A stretch of 64,000 nt of DNA. Source: Pseudoxanthomonas sp. JBR18. Lineage in GTDB: Bacteria > Pseudomonadota > Gammaproteobacteria > Xanthomonadales > Xanthomonadaceae. Each line of letters starts with the position of its first letter. Position 1 is the stretch's first letter. A model generated the notes under the pieces. The model saw only the letters and a list, made by a program, of their open reading frames with translations. It searched no databases and had not been told where the DNA came from. Shown here in pieces: positions 36,417 to 46,586 of this stretch. The stretch is taken from assembly GCF_028198165.1 (NCBI RefSeq), contig NZ_CP116339.1, positions 1,991,001 through 2,055,000 on the forward strand, read 5' to 3'. A program made the position numbers and the translations under genes.

Positions 36417-36478
36417 TTTGCTTGCCAGGACGCGTGAACGCGGTGTATACAAAACAGGCACTTAGTCGTGCTCGACAG

Positions 36479-36495
36479 TTGGCACGTGCTTTGCG
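36479..36495 (+). promoter_or_regulatory. sigma-54 promoter of glnA
   Basis: TTGGCACGTGCTTTGCG: the -24 GG (36481-36482) and -12 GC (36493-36494) are exactly 10 bases apart, and the element matches TGGCACG-N4-TTGC. Transcription should start near 36506, giving a leader of about 40 bases. Confidence 0.88.
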
Positions 36496-36545
36496 TTGCA
36501 ACCGTCACATATTCCACCTCACCCCCTGAATTTCGAGGAGCAAAG

Positions 36546-37955
36546 ATGTCCGCGGACAAAGTCGAAAAGCTGATCAAGGATTCCAAGGCCGAGTTCGTCG
36601 ACCTGCGATTCGTTGACATGCGCGGCGTGCAGCAGCACGTGACCTTCCCGGCCAGCATCGTCGAGCCCGGCCTGTTCGAGGAAGGCAAGATGTTCGACGG
36701 CAGCTCGATCAGCGGCTGGAAGGGCATCAACGAGTCGGACATGGTCCTCATGCCTGACGCCGACACCGCGTACCTGGACCCGTTCTACGCCGATCCGACC
36801 ATCAACCTCACGTGCGACGTGCTGGATCCGGCCACCATGACCCCGTACGCACGCTGCCCGCGCGGCGTCGCCAAGCGCGCCGAGGCCTACCTGCAGGCCT
36901 CGGGCATTGCCGACCAGGCCTTCTTCGGCCCGGAGCCTGAGTTTTTCATCTTCGACTCGGTCCGCTTCGCCAATGACATGGGCAACACCTTCTTCAAGGT
37001 CGACTCCGAGGAAGCGGCCTGGAACACTGGCGCCAAGTACGAAGGCGGCAACAGCGGCTACCGCCCGGGCGTGAAGGGCGGCTACTTCCCGGTCCCGCCG
37101 ACCGACTCGCTGCACGACATCCGTGCCGAGATGGTCAAGACCCTGGAGCAGGTGGGCATCGAGACCGAGGTGCACCATCACGAAGTGGCCACCGCGGGCC
37201 AGTGCGAGATCGGCACCAAGTTCAACTCGCTGGTGAAGAAGGCCGACGAACTGCTGATGATGAAGTACATCATCAAGAACGTCGCCTTCCGCAACGGCAA
37301 GACCGCCACCTTCATGCCCAAGCCGATCGTCGGCGACAACGGCAGCGGCATGCACGTGCACCAGTCGCTGGCCAAGGGCGGCACCAATCTGTTCACCGGT
37401 GACGGCTACGGTGGCCTGTCGCAGATGGCGCTGTGGTACATCGGCGGCATCTTCAAGCACGCCAAGGCCATCAACGCGTTCTCCAACTCCGGCACCAACA
37501 GCTACAAGCGCCTGGTCCCGGGCTTCGAGGCGCCGGTGATGCTGGCCTACTCGGCCCGCAACCGCTCGGCCTCCTGCCGCATCCCGTGGGTCTCCAACCC
37601 GAAGGCCCGTCGCATCGAGGTGCGCTTCCCTGATCCGCTGCAGTCCGGCTACCTGACCTTCACCGCGCTGATGATGGCCGGCCTGGACGGCATCAAGAAC
37701 CAGATCGATCCGGGCGAAGCCTCGGACAAGGATCTGTACGACCTGCCGCCGGAAGAAGAGAAGAAGATCCCGCAGGTGTGCTCCAGCCTGGATCAGGCCC
37801 TGGCCGCACTGGACGCCGACCGCGAGTTCCTCAAGGCCGGCGACGTGTTCTCCGATGACCTGATCGATGGCTACATCGACCTGAAGATGCAGGAAGTCAC
37901 CAAGTTCCGCGCCGCGACCCACCCGCTGGAATACCAGCTGTACTACGCCAACTGA
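36546..37955 (+). CDS. glnA: glutamine synthetase type I
   Basis: 469 residues, exactly the E. coli length. ATG 36546 follows AGGAG at 36536-36540; the frame is open further upstream but includes the promoter. It makes glutamine from glutamate, ammonia and ATP, as a dodecamer. Visible motifs: [22 protein letters not shown] (metal Glu), [26 protein letters not shown] and the ATP/glutamate site NRSASCRIP. The adenylylation tyrosine is Y398 in DLYDLPPEE, so it is GlnE-regulated. Transcription is by sigma-54 with NtrC, as the upstream sites show. Confidence 0.97.
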   Translation: MSADKVEKLIKDSKAEFVDLRFVDMRGVQQHVTFPASIVEPGLFEEGKMFDGSSISGWKGINESDMVLMPDADTAYLDPFYADPTINLTCDVLDPATMTPYARCPRGVAKRAEAYLQASGIADQAFFGPEPEFFIFDSVRFANDMGNTFFKVDSEEAAWNTGAKYEGGNSGYRPGVKGGYFPVPPTDSLHDIRAEMVKTLEQVGIETEVHHHEVATAGQCEIGTKFNSLVKKADELLMMKYIIKNVAFRNGKTATFMPKPIVGDNGSGMHVHQSLAKGGTNLFTGDGYGGLSQMALWYIGGIFKHAKAINAFSNSGTNSYKRLVPGFEAPVMLAYSARNRSASCRIPWVSNPKARRIEVRFPDPLQSGYLTFTALMMAGLDGIKNQIDPGEASDKDLYDLPPEEEKKIPQVCSSLDQALAALDADREFLKAGDVFSDDLIDGYIDLKMQEVTKFRAATHPLEYQLYYAN

Positions 37956-38629
<674 letters not shown>

Positions 38630-38651
38630 TCCAACTCGGAGAGAACCCCCC

Positions 38652-40115
38652 ATGAAGACTCGTCTGCTCTCCGGGTTGAAGACCCGCCTGCAGGTGCTGT
38701 GCCTTGCCGCCGTGTGCGGTGTAGTGGTTGCTGGTTCCGCCTTCAGTGCCGCCGCGCAGGACACCAGCGCGCCGGCCACCACCGAGGCGCCCGCCGCCGA
38801 TGCCTCGGCCGCCACCGCGCCAGAGCCGGTTGCCGCGCCGGCAGCGGAAGCTCCGGCCGAAGCCGCACCCGAGGCCGCCGCGCCGACGGTCGACAAGGGT
38901 GATGTGGCCTGGATGCTGACCTCCACCCTGCTGGTGCTGTTGATGACCGTGCCCGGTCTGGCGCTGTTCTACGGCGGCATGGTCCGCGCCAAGAACGTGC
39001 TGTCGGTGCTGATCCAGGTGATCACCGTGTTCTCGCTGATCGCGATCCTGTGGGTCGTCTATGGCTACTCGCTGGCCTTCGACGGTGGCAACGCGTGGAT
39101 CGGCACGACCGGCAAGGTCTTCCTCAAGGGGGTCACCGGCGACAGCCTGGCCGATACCTTCACCGAGGCGGTCAAGCTGCCCGAATACGTGTTCATCGTG
39201 TTCCAGCTGACCTTCGCCGGCATCACCGGCGCGCTGATCGTCGGCGCCTTCGCCGAGCGGGTGAAGTTCGCCGCGGTGCTGCTGTTCTCGGTGATCTGGT
39301 TCACCTTCGGCTACATCCCGCTGGCCCACATGGTCTGGGGTGCCGGTGGCTTCCTGCTGGAAAAGGGCGCGCTGGACTTCGCCGGCGGCACGGTGGTGCA
39401 CATCAATGCCGGCGTGGCCGGGCTGGTGGGCTCCTACTTCGTGGGCAAGCGCCTGGGCTTCGGCCAGAGCGCGCTGAAGCCGCACAACGTGACCCTGACC
39501 TTCGTCGGTGCCTCGCTGCTGTGGGTGGGCTGGTTCGGCTTCAACGCCGGCTCCAACCTGGAAGCGACCTCCGGCGCGGCGCTGGCCTTCCTCAACACCA
39601 TGCTCGCCACCGCCGCGGCGGTGCTGGCCTGGGCGCTGGCGGAGAAGGTGCTCAAGGGCAAGTCCTCGGCCCTGGGCGTGGCCTCCGGCGCGGTGGCTGG
39701 CCTGGTCGGCATCACCCCGGCCTGCGGCACCGTCGGTCCGTTCGGCGCCATCGCCATCGGCGCGATCGCCGCCGTGATCTGCGTGTGGGGCGTGACCGGC
39801 CTGAAGAAGCTGCTGGGCGCCGATGACTCGCTGGACGTGTTCGGCGTGCACGGCATCGGCGGCATCGTCGGCGCGATCCTGACCGGCGTGTTCACCGCGC
39901 CGGGCCTGGGCGGCACCGGCGCCGCGGATTTCAGCATCGGCGGCCAGGTGGCAACCCAGGCACTGGGCGTGGGCATCACCATCGTGTGGATCGGCATCGT
40001 GTCGATCGTGGGCTTCCTGATCGCCAAGCTCGTCTTCGGGCTGCGCGTGAGCGAGGAGGCCGAGCGCGAGGGCCTGGACATCACCTCGCACGGCGAATCG
40101 GCCTACGAGGCCTGA
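38652..40115 (+). CDS. amtB: ammonium transporter AmtB
   Basis: 487 residues, longer than E. coli AmtB (about 428) because of an N-terminal extension. A signal peptide (about 1-35, SAAAQ) is followed by an Ala/Pro/Glu-rich linker (about 36-80), then eleven helices. VPGLALFYGGMVR begins the channel. HMVWGAGGFL and VHINAGVAGL carry the first pore His and its neighbours, and DVFGVHGIGGIVGA carries the second. It conducts NH4+/NH3 across the inner membrane and is blocked by PII. It is in one operon with glnB. Confidence 0.95.
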   Translation: MKTRLLSGLKTRLQVLCLAAVCGVVVAGSAFSAAAQDTSAPATTEAPAADASAATAPEPVAAPAAEAPAEAAPEAAAPTVDKGDVAWMLTSTLLVLLMTVPGLALFYGGMVRAKNVLSVLIQVITVFSLIAILWVVYGYSLAFDGGNAWIGTTGKVFLKGVTGDSLADTFTEAVKLPEYVFIVFQLTFAGITGALIVGAFAERVKFAAVLLFSVIWFTFGYIPLAHMVWGAGGFLLEKGALDFAGGTVVHINAGVAGLVGSYFVGKRLGFGQSALKPHNVTLTFVGASLLWVGWFGFNAGSNLEATSGAALAFLNTMLATAAAVLAWALAEKVLKGKSSALGVASGAVAGLVGITPACGTVGPFGAIAIGAIAAVICVWGVTGLKKLLGADDSLDVFGVHGIGGIVGAILTGVFTAPGLGGTGAADFSIGGQVATQALGVGITIVWIGIVSIVGFLIAKLVFGLRVSEEAEREGLDITSHGESAYEA

Positions 40116-40133
40116 TTCGATCCCCGGAAGGCG

Positions 40134-40158
40134 GCATTGCACTAAAATGGTGCAATGC
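40134..40158 (+). promoter_or_regulatory. NtrC-type operator over the ntrB start codon
   Basis: A perfect palindrome: GCATTGCAC (40134-40142), spacer TAAAATG, GTGCAATGC (40150-40158). The core TGCACTAAAATGGTGCA matches the enteric NtrC consensus throughout. The ATG of ntrB (40155-40157) is inside the right arm, so NtrC binding here would more likely repress than activate. Confidence 0.8.
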
Positions 40159-41261
40159 CGCCGCCGGATGCCGAAAGACCTGATGTCGAAGACTTCGCAG
40201 GACTCGTGACCGACGCTCCCACCCCGGACGCCCTCAGCACGCCGGTGGCCTGGGCCGACGCAACCGGCACGATTCTCGGGGCCAACGACGCGTTCGTGCG
40301 CTGGCTTGGGGTCGGTCCCCGTCGGTTGCTCGGGCGCCCGCTGGCCACACTGGAAATGGACGGCGATGCGATGGCCCGCTTTCTGGGCAACACCGATCGC
40401 GACCTGCTGCGACTGCACCGGGTCGCCCTGGGATTTCCTGGCGAGGCGCCGCGTTTTGCCGAAGGCTGGCTGTCGCGGACCGAGCAGGGCGGCTGGCTGC
40501 TGGAAGCCCAGCCGGTGGAAGACTTCCCCGCGTTGGACCCGGCCCGGGCCATGCCCAGTGCGCTTACGGCGGCCCTGCGCGGACTGGCCCATGAGTTGCG
40601 CAATCCGCTGGCCGGCCTGAAGGGCGCGGCCCAGCTACTCTCGCGGCGTGCCCAGCTGCGCAGCGACAATGACGACGAGCGTGAACTCATCGGCCTGATC
40701 GAATCGGAAGCCGAGCGCCTCAATGCCTTGCTTGATCGGTTGCTCTCGCCGACCTCGCAGCGGCCGCACGCCTCGCTCAACATCCATGCCGTCCTCGAGC
40801 GCGTGCTGCGCCTGGCCGAGGCCGAGGGCAGTTGGACCGTTCGCCTGCAGCGCGACTACGACCCGAGTCTGCCGGAGATTCATGGCGATGCCGACCGGCT
40901 CACCCAGGCGGTCTGGAACCTGGTCGGCAATGCCATGCAGGCCGGCGCCAGCCTGATCACGCTGCGCACGCGCGTCGAGCACGGCCTGCGCATCCACGAC
41001 CAGCTGCACGCCCGCACGCTGCGGCTGGAGATCATCGACGATGGACGCGGCGTGCCGGAGGCCCTGGCCGAGCACCTGTTCCTGCCGCTGGTCTCCGGGC
41101 GTGCCGAAGGCAGTGGGCTGGGCCTGGCCCTGGCCCAGCAGGTCGCACGCGAGCATCGCGGTTCGCTGGGCTTCCGCTCGCGGCCGGGCCATACCGTTTT
41201 CACCATGCTGCTGCCGCAATCGCGCGATGCAGGCGCGGAGGAGATCCACGATGTCCATTGA
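40155..41261 (+). CDS. ntrB: nitrogen regulation sensor kinase NtrB (GlnL)
   Basis: 368 residues, cytoplasmic. A PAS domain (about 20-130) precedes the dimerisation domain with H146 in LAHELRNPLAGLKGAAQLL and the ATPase domain (QAVWNLVGNAMQAG, GSGLGLALAQQ). It phosphorylates NtrC when nitrogen is short and dephosphorylates it under PII control. It starts 39 bp after amtB and overlaps ntrC by 11 bp. The ATG lies in an NtrC operator. Confidence 0.94.
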   Translation: MPPPDAERPDVEDFAGLVTDAPTPDALSTPVAWADATGTILGANDAFVRWLGVGPRRLLGRPLATLEMDGDAMARFLGNTDRDLLRLHRVALGFPGEAPRFAEGWLSRTEQGGWLLEAQPVEDFPALDPARAMPSALTAALRGLAHELRNPLAGLKGAAQLLSRRAQLRSDNDDERELIGLIESEAERLNALLDRLLSPTSQRPHASLNIHAVLERVLRLAEAEGSWTVRLQRDYDPSLPEIHGDADRLTQAVWNLVGNAMQAGASLITLRTRVEHGLRIHDQLHARTLRLEIIDDGRGVPEALAEHLFLPLVSGRAEGSGLGLALAQQVAREHRGSLGFRSRPGHTVFTMLLPQSRDAGAEEIHDVH

Positions 41262-42675
41262 GGAAGGCCAGCGCATCTGGGTGGTCGATGACGACCGCTC
41301 GGTCCGCTTCGTGCTGGCCACCGCGCTGCGTGACGCCGGCTACGATGTCGATGGCTTCGACAGTGCTGCCTCGGCCCTGCAGGCCCTGGGAACGCGCGGC
41401 GTGCCGGACTTGCTGTTCACCGACGTGCGCATGCCGGGCGAAGACGGCCTGAAACTGCTGGACCGGCTCAAACACGCGCATCCGCAGTTGCCGGTGATCG
41501 TGATGTCGGCCTATACCGATGTGGCAAGCACGGCCGGTGCCTTTCGCGGCGGCGCACAGGAGTTCCTGTCCAAGCCTTTCGACCTGGATGATGCGGTCGC
41601 GCTGGCCGCGCGCACGCTGCCCAGCGTGGAGGCCAGCGACGCGGCGCTGGCCCAGGCCGCGCCCGAGCGTTCTTCCGGCACGCCCGAGCTGATCGGGGAC
41701 ACGCCGCCGATGCGCGCGCTGTTCCGCGCCATCGGCCGATTGGCCCAGGCGCCACTGTCGGTCCTGATCACCGGGGAGACCGGTACCGGCAAGGAACTGG
41801 TCTCGCGCGCGCTGCATGACGAATCGCCACGTGCGCGCAAGCCGTTCGTGGCCCTCAACACGGCGGCCATCCCGGCCGAACTGCTGGAAAGCGAGCTGTT
41901 CGGCCATGAGGCCGGGGCTTTCACGGGGGCCCAGCGGCGCCATATCGGCCGCTTCGAGCAGGCCGACGGTGGCACCTTGTTCCTGGATGAGATCGGCGAC
42001 ATGCCGCTGCCGCTGCAGACCCGTCTGCTGCGCGTGCTGGCCGAGAACGAGTTCTTCCGGGTCGGCGGGCGCGAGTTGATCCGGGTGGACGTGCGGGTGA
42101 TCGCGGCCACCCACCAGGACCTGGAAGGACTGGTCCGCCAGGGACGTTTCCGCGCGGACCTGTTGCATCGCCTGGACGTGGTCCGGCTGCAGATGCCGCC
42201 CTTGCGCGAGCGTCGCGCCGATGTGCCGCGCCTGGCCGAGAATTTCCTCGCCCAGGCCTGCATCAAGCTCGGCACGCCGCCCAAACGCGTGGCCGCCTCC
42301 GCCCGCGAGGCCCTGCGTGCGCACGACTGGCCAGGCAACGTGCGCGAACTGGAAAACGTCTGCTGGCGCCTGGCCGCGCTGGCACCGTCGGACACGATCA
42401 CCGTGGGGGATGTCGAACAGTCCATGACCCAGACCACCGCGCCGCTGGCCCAGGGGGCGGCCGAATGGGACGTGGTCCTGGGGCAGTGGGCGCGCACGCG
42501 CCTGGCCGAAGGTGCCGAAGGCCTGCATGCCCAGGCCCGCGAGCGCATGGACCGCGCGCTGCTGGAGGCGGCCCTGCAGTTCACCAACGGGCGCCGTGCC
42601 GATGCCGCTGCCCGGTTGGGCGTGGGGCGCAATACGGTCACCCGCAAGCTGGGATCGGGGCGGCGCCGCAGCTGA
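41251..42675 (+). CDS. ntrC: nitrogen response regulator NtrC (GlnG)
   Basis: 474 residues from ATG 41251; the frame is open upstream within ntrB. The receiver has D58 (FTDVRMPGEDG) and Lys in LSKPF. The AAA+ sigma-54 activator domain has GETGTGKE (about 175-182) and the sigma-54-contact loop GAFTGA (222-227), plus FLDEIGDMPL and RVIAATHQ. The C-terminal Fis-type HTH is DAAARLGVGRNTVTRKL. It drives sigma-54 promoters such as the one before glnA. Confidence 0.96.
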   Translation: MSIEEGQRIWVVDDDRSVRFVLATALRDAGYDVDGFDSAASALQALGTRGVPDLLFTDVRMPGEDGLKLLDRLKHAHPQLPVIVMSAYTDVASTAGAFRGGAQEFLSKPFDLDDAVALAARTLPSVEASDAALAQAAPERSSGTPELIGDTPPMRALFRAIGRLAQAPLSVLITGETGTGKELVSRALHDESPRARKPFVALNTAAIPAELLESELFGHEAGAFTGAQRRHIGRFEQADGGTLFLDEIGDMPLPLQTRLLRVLAENEFFRVGGRELIRVDVRVIAATHQDLEGLVRQGRFRADLLHRLDVVRLQMPPLRERRADVPRLAENFLAQACIKLGTPPKRVAASAREALRAHDWPGNVRELENVCWRLAALAPSDTITVGDVEQSMTQTTAPLAQGAAEWDVVLGQWARTRLAEGAEGLHAQARERMDRALLEAALQFTNGRRADAAARLGVGRNTVTRKLGSGRRRS

Positions 42676-42766
42676 CCGGCGCACGGCAGCCTCTGACCGG
42701 ATGGTCAGGGGTAGCAGGCGACGCTTCATTGCAAGTGAACGACACCGCCGCTAGCGTGTCCCGGTC

Positions 42767-43354
42767 ATGTCCGTTCCATCCATCCCCCGCGCCCTGCCTC
42801 CGATGGGCCTCGTGCTCCTGGCCTTGGCCCTGACGGCATGCAGCAGCGCGCCGGCGCCCAAACCCGCGCCGCCTCCGCCGCCGCCCCAGGGCAGTACTGC
42901 CAAGGAAGCCCAGGCGATCATGATGTCCGCCTCGGCCAGCCTGGTCAGCGGCAAGCTCACGCTCACGCCAGAACCCGGCGGCGTGCATCTGGCCGGTACG
43001 ATCGGTGGCCTGCCGCCCTCCGGCAGGTTCGGCTTCCATGTCCACGACACCGGTGATTGCAGCGCGGTCGATGCCAGCTCGGCCGGTGGCATCTTCAATC
43101 CCACCCATCAGCGCCACGGCAACGCCAAGATCGGCGCCCATCAGCTCGGTGACCTGGACAACCTGATCTCCGACCTGGAGGGCGTGGCGCATGTCGATGC
43201 CGATCTGGGCGGCGTCACCCTCGGTGGTGGCGCGCCGACGGATATCGCCGGACGCGCGCTGATCGTCCATGCAGACCCCGACGACTACGCGACCCAGCCG
43301 GATGGCAAGTCCGGCCCCCGCGTGGCCTGCGGGGTCATCAAAGTACTGCGTTAG
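42767..43354 (+). CDS. Cu/Zn superoxide dismutase-like lipoprotein lacking the bridging His
   Basis: 195 residues. The lipobox LTAC gives Cys25, followed by a Pro-rich linker (29-41). Copper ligands H91, H93 and H168 are kept, as are zinc-side H117 and H125, D129 and the disulfide pair C98-C188. The position of the bridging His, which is H114 in the next gene, is Ile109 (SAGGIFNP), and the last zinc segment has one extra residue (HQLGD). Copper-zinc bridging should therefore be lost, and dismutase activity may be reduced or changed. Tandem with the next gene, 51 bp apart. Confidence 0.85.
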   Translation: MSVPSIPRALPPMGLVLLALALTACSSAPAPKPAPPPPPPQGSTAKEAQAIMMSASASLVSGKLTLTPEPGGVHLAGTIGGLPPSGRFGFHVHDTGDCSAVDASSAGGIFNPTHQRHGNAKIGAHQLGDLDNLISDLEGVAHVDADLGGVTLGGGAPTDIAGRALIVHADPDDYATQPDGKSGPRVACGVIKVLR

Positions 43355-43405
43355 GCCGCAAGGCCGGCGCGTTCGACCTACCCGAAGCGAAGAGAGGATC
43401 TTCCG

Positions 43406-44026
43406 ATGCGATTGACCCGTACCCTGCTCACCGCCGCGACCGTGCTTGCCCTGGCCGCCTGCAGCAAGCCCGAGCCCGAAGCCGCGCCTGAGCCGGTCAC
43501 CGAGGCCGCCGCGCCGGAGGCTGCCCCCCAGGCCACCGAGCCCGCAGCCGAGGCGGCCACTGCCACCGCCACCCTCAAGCCGACCGAAGGCAACCAAGTC
43601 GCCGGCGAGCTGACCTTTACCACGGCCGATGGCGGGGTCCATGTGACCGGCACCGTGACCGGCCTGACGCCGGACAGCCAGCACGGCTTCCACATCCACG
43701 AGACCGGCGACTGCAGCGCGCCCGACGGCACCAGCGCCGGCGGCCACTTCAATCCCGATGGTGTCGCCCACGGCCAGGTCACCGCCGACCCGCATCACGC
43801 CGGCGATACCAACAACATCACCGCCGATGCGCAGGGCACGGCCACCATCGACCAGATGCTGTCCAGCAACGTGGACATCGGCAAGGGCGACAAGTACGAC
43901 ATCGTCGGCAAGGGCGTGATCGTGCATGCCAAGCCGGACGACTACACCAGCCAGCCCACCGGCGAGGCGGGCGCGCGTCTGGCCTGTGGCGTCATCCAGG
44001 CGGGGCAGGCTCCGGCCTCGATGTAA
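43406..44026 (+). CDS. sodC: Cu/Zn superoxide dismutase, lipoprotein
   Basis: 206 residues. The lipobox ALAAC gives Cys19, then a Glu/Pro/Ala-rich linker (20-55). All ligands are present: H96 and H98 (GFHIHETGDC), bridging H114 (SAGGHFNP), H122, H131 and D134 (HHAGD), and the C-terminal copper His in IVHAKPDDY, with the disulfide pair C103 and the Cys in ACGVI. It should dismutate periplasmic superoxide. It is a tandem paralogue of the preceding gene and ends in a strong terminator. Confidence 0.94.
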   Translation: MRLTRTLLTAATVLALAACSKPEPEAAPEPVTEAAAPEAAPQATEPAAEAATATATLKPTEGNQVAGELTFTTADGGVHVTGTVTGLTPDSQHGFHIHETGDCSAPDGTSAGGHFNPDGVAHGQVTADPHHAGDTNNITADAQGTATIDQMLSSNVDIGKGDKYDIVGKGVIVHAKPDDYTSQPTGEAGARLACGVIQAGQAPASM

Positions 44027-44049
44027 GCCGCACACGGAGCGAGGTTGCA

Positions 44050-44082
44050 AACGAGGCGCCCATCGGGCGCCTCGTTCGTTTC
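44050..44082. terminator. terminator after sodC
   Basis: A perfect 12-bp stem (AACGAGGCGCCC / GGGCGCCTCGTT) with loop ATC, followed by CGTTTC. It lies between convergent genes and could work for both. Confidence 0.8.
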
Positions 44083-44106
44083 AGGCCTGGGCGCGTTCCG
44101 CCAGGC

Positions 44107-44994
44107 TCAGGGCGTGCGCAGGTGGTCGCAGAGATCGCCCTCGCCCGGACAGTGGGCGAAGGTCACCGGGATGCCGTGGGCGCTGAGCACGGCCGCCAAC
44201 TGACGCTGGCGCATGAGGTAATGCTCGTAGCCCCGGCTCAGGCGCTCGGGATCATCGGTCGGTGGGGCATTGCGCGTCTGCCAGGCCATCGCATCGAGCA
44301 GCGCCATCTGCACTTCGCCGCCGCTGTAGCGCAGCAGGGGTTCGGGCGGGGCGTCCAGCCACTGCTCGTCCTCGGGGGCCAGCAGCGCGGTTTCGATCAC
44401 CGGCCACAGCCCGTCCAGGTTTTGGTGCTGGTACTGCAGGGCCATCATCGCGGCCAGGTCGTGCAGGGTCATGTAGCGCACGTGCTCCACCCGGGCACCC
44501 AGCCCGTCCTGCAGCTGCATCGCGGTGTCGGCGCCGGCCATGCCGCGCTCGATCAATACCTCTTCCAGCGCCTCGCCAACGGCATCGACATCCTCGGGCG
44601 TGCCGCTGAGCAGGAACGGCAGCACGCGCAGTGCGCCACCGACCAGATCCGGGTCGGCCTGGAACGGGCGGGGCACCTGGCCATCGGCCGAGGCGCCGAA
44701 GGCGATCACCAGCGGGCCCTGGTCACGGCCGGGCGCCCGCTGGCGCAGTTCGTCCAGGCGCCGATGCAGTGGCCAGCCCGGGCGCAGCGCCTCGGCCGGG
44801 TCGAAATGGGCGGCGGCGAGGGTCAGTTCCAGCGTGGCCACCTGCGGGACCAGCCCGACCAGGTCGCGCGCGACCCGACCGGCCAGCTCGCCGGCCGCGT
44901 CCTGTGCCAGGGCCGCCACGCGTGGCGGGGCGCCGCCGGCCAGTTCCAGGGCCACCAAGCCCATGACCTGGGCGGTGTGCTGTGCGTGCGTCAT
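44107..44994 (-). CDS. unknown protein
   Basis: 295 residues from the ATG at 44994; the frame runs on to 45096, but that part is basic and low in complexity. No signal peptide, helix or family motif is recognised. It is acidic and Ala/Leu-rich, with a mainly helical look. Features such as MTLHDLAAMMALQYQHQNLDG suggest a folded soluble protein rather than a spurious frame. It converges on sodC and is divergent from the thiolase gene. Confidence 0.6.
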   Translation of the reverse strand: MTHAQHTAQVMGLVALELAGGAPPRVAALAQDAAGELAGRVARDLVGLVPQVATLELTLAAAHFDPAEALRPGWPLHRRLDELRQRAPGRDQGPLVIAFGASADGQVPRPFQADPDLVGGALRVLPFLLSGTPEDVDAVGEALEEVLIERGMAGADTAMQLQDGLGARVEHVRYMTLHDLAAMMALQYQHQNLDGLWPVIETALLAPEDEQWLDAPPEPLLRYSGGEVQMALLDAMAWQTRNAPPTDDPERLSRGYEHYLMRQRQLAAVLSAHGIPVTFAHCPGEGDLCDHLRTP

Positions 44995-45215
44995 GCCTTG
45001 CTCATCTTGCTTGGGCGCGCCAACGGCGCGTGTCGGGCGCCATTCTAGCCAAGGCGCGTGCCGGACCCGTGACCGGCGCTCTTCGGCACGGACCATTCAC
45101 GCCCGGGCGTGCAAGGTCGGCCTCGTGGTTGGCCGGTCTCCTGTTGCGCCGCTACACTTCGCCATACGCCCGCGCATGCGCGGCACTCCACCTCACCGCA
45201 CACGGCCGTCCACCG

Positions 45216-46505
45216 ATGTCCTCCACGCAAGCCGCTCGACCCGTCGCCATCCTCGGTGGCGTCCGCATTCCGTTCTGTCGCCAGAACACCGCCTATTCGG
45301 ACGTCGGCAACCTGGGGATGTCGGTGCGCACGCTGGGGGCGCTGGTCGAGCGCTTCGGCCTGCATGGGCAGGTCCTGGGCGAGGTGGCCATGGGCGCGGT
45401 CATCAAGCACGCCAGCGACTGGAATCTTGGGCGCGAGGCGGCGCTGTCTTCCGGCCTGTCGGCGCTGACTCCTGGCATCACCATGCAGCGTGCCTGCGGC
45501 ACCAGCCTGGACACCATTGCCTACATCGGCAACAAGATCGCCCTGGGCCAGATCGAGTCGGGCATCGGCGGCGGTTCGGACACCACCTCGGACGTGCCGA
45601 TCGTGTACGGCAAGCAGCTGCGCGCGCGCCTGCTGGCGGCCAACCGGGCCAAGACCCCGCGCGACAAAGCCAGGGCGCTTCTGAAGGGGTTCCGCCTGTC
45701 CGAGCTCAAGCCCGAGTTCCCCGGCGTGGGCGAGCCGCGCACCGGCAAGTCGATGGGCGAGCACTGCGAGGACATGGCCAAGGAGTGGAACATCTCGCGC
45801 GATTCGCAGGACGAGTGGGCGGTGTCCTCGCACAAGAAGCTGGCTGCCGCCTACGAGCGTGGCTTCTTCGATGACCTGATCGCGCCGTTCCGCGGGGTGA
45901 GCCGCGACAACATCCTGCGTCCGGACACCTCGCTGGAGAAGCTGGCCACGCTCAAGCCGGCCTTCGACAAGACTTCCGGGCGCGGCACCCTGACCGCGGC
46001 CAATTCCACGCCGCTCACCGATGGCGCCTCGGCGGTGCTGCTGGCCAGCGATGCGTGGGCGGCCGCACACGGGCACACGCCCCTGGCCTATCTGCGCGAC
46101 GTACAGAGCGCGGCGGTGGACTTCGTCCATGGCGAGGGCCTGCTGATGGCGCCGACCGTGGCCGTGCCGCAGATGCTCGCCCGGCACGGGCTGACCCTGC
46201 AGGATTTCGACATCTACGAGATCCACGAAGCCTTCGCCGCCCAAGTGCTGTGCACCCTGCGCGCCTGGGAGAGCGAGGACTATTGCACCCGTCGCCTGGG
46301 CCTGCCTGGGGCGATGGGCCGCATCGACCCGACCAAGATCAACCCGAACGGGTCCTCGCTGGCGACCGGTCACCCGTTCGCCGCCACCGGCGGGCGCATT
46401 ATCGCCACGGTGGCCAAGGAACTGGCCCAGCGCGGCGGTGGCCGCGCGCTGGTGTCGATCTGCACGGCCGGTGGCATGGGCGTGGTGGCCATCGTCGAGC
46501 GCTGA
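45216..46505 (+). CDS. acetyl-CoA C-acyltransferase, FadI-like thiolase
   Basis: 429 residues from ATG 45216. The acyl-accepting Cys94 is in QRACGTSLDT; the catalytic His is in GHPFAATGGR; the second Cys is in CTAGGMG; and YEIHEAFAAQ is the FadI-type variant of the NEAFA loop. It cleaves 3-oxoacyl-CoA in beta-oxidation, normally in a complex with FadJ. No fadJ partner is in the window. Upstream in-frame codons to 44982 are not thiolase-like. Confidence 0.92.
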   Translation: MSSTQAARPVAILGGVRIPFCRQNTAYSDVGNLGMSVRTLGALVERFGLHGQVLGEVAMGAVIKHASDWNLGREAALSSGLSALTPGITMQRACGTSLDTIAYIGNKIALGQIESGIGGGSDTTSDVPIVYGKQLRARLLAANRAKTPRDKARALLKGFRLSELKPEFPGVGEPRTGKSMGEHCEDMAKEWNISRDSQDEWAVSSHKKLAAAYERGFFDDLIAPFRGVSRDNILRPDTSLEKLATLKPAFDKTSGRGTLTAANSTPLTDGASAVLLASDAWAAAHGHTPLAYLRDVQSAAVDFVHGEGLLMAPTVAVPQMLARHGLTLQDFDIYEIHEAFAAQVLCTLRAWESEDYCTRRLGLPGAMGRIDPTKINPNGSSLATGHPFAATGGRIIATVAKELAQRGGGRALVSICTAGGMGVVAIVER

Positions 46506-46586
46506 TCCCGGCCGGGGGCCCGTGGCCCGGCGCGGTGAGGGGATCTCGGCAACGCCGGGGCGCCATCGCCGACGCACTGGCGCATC

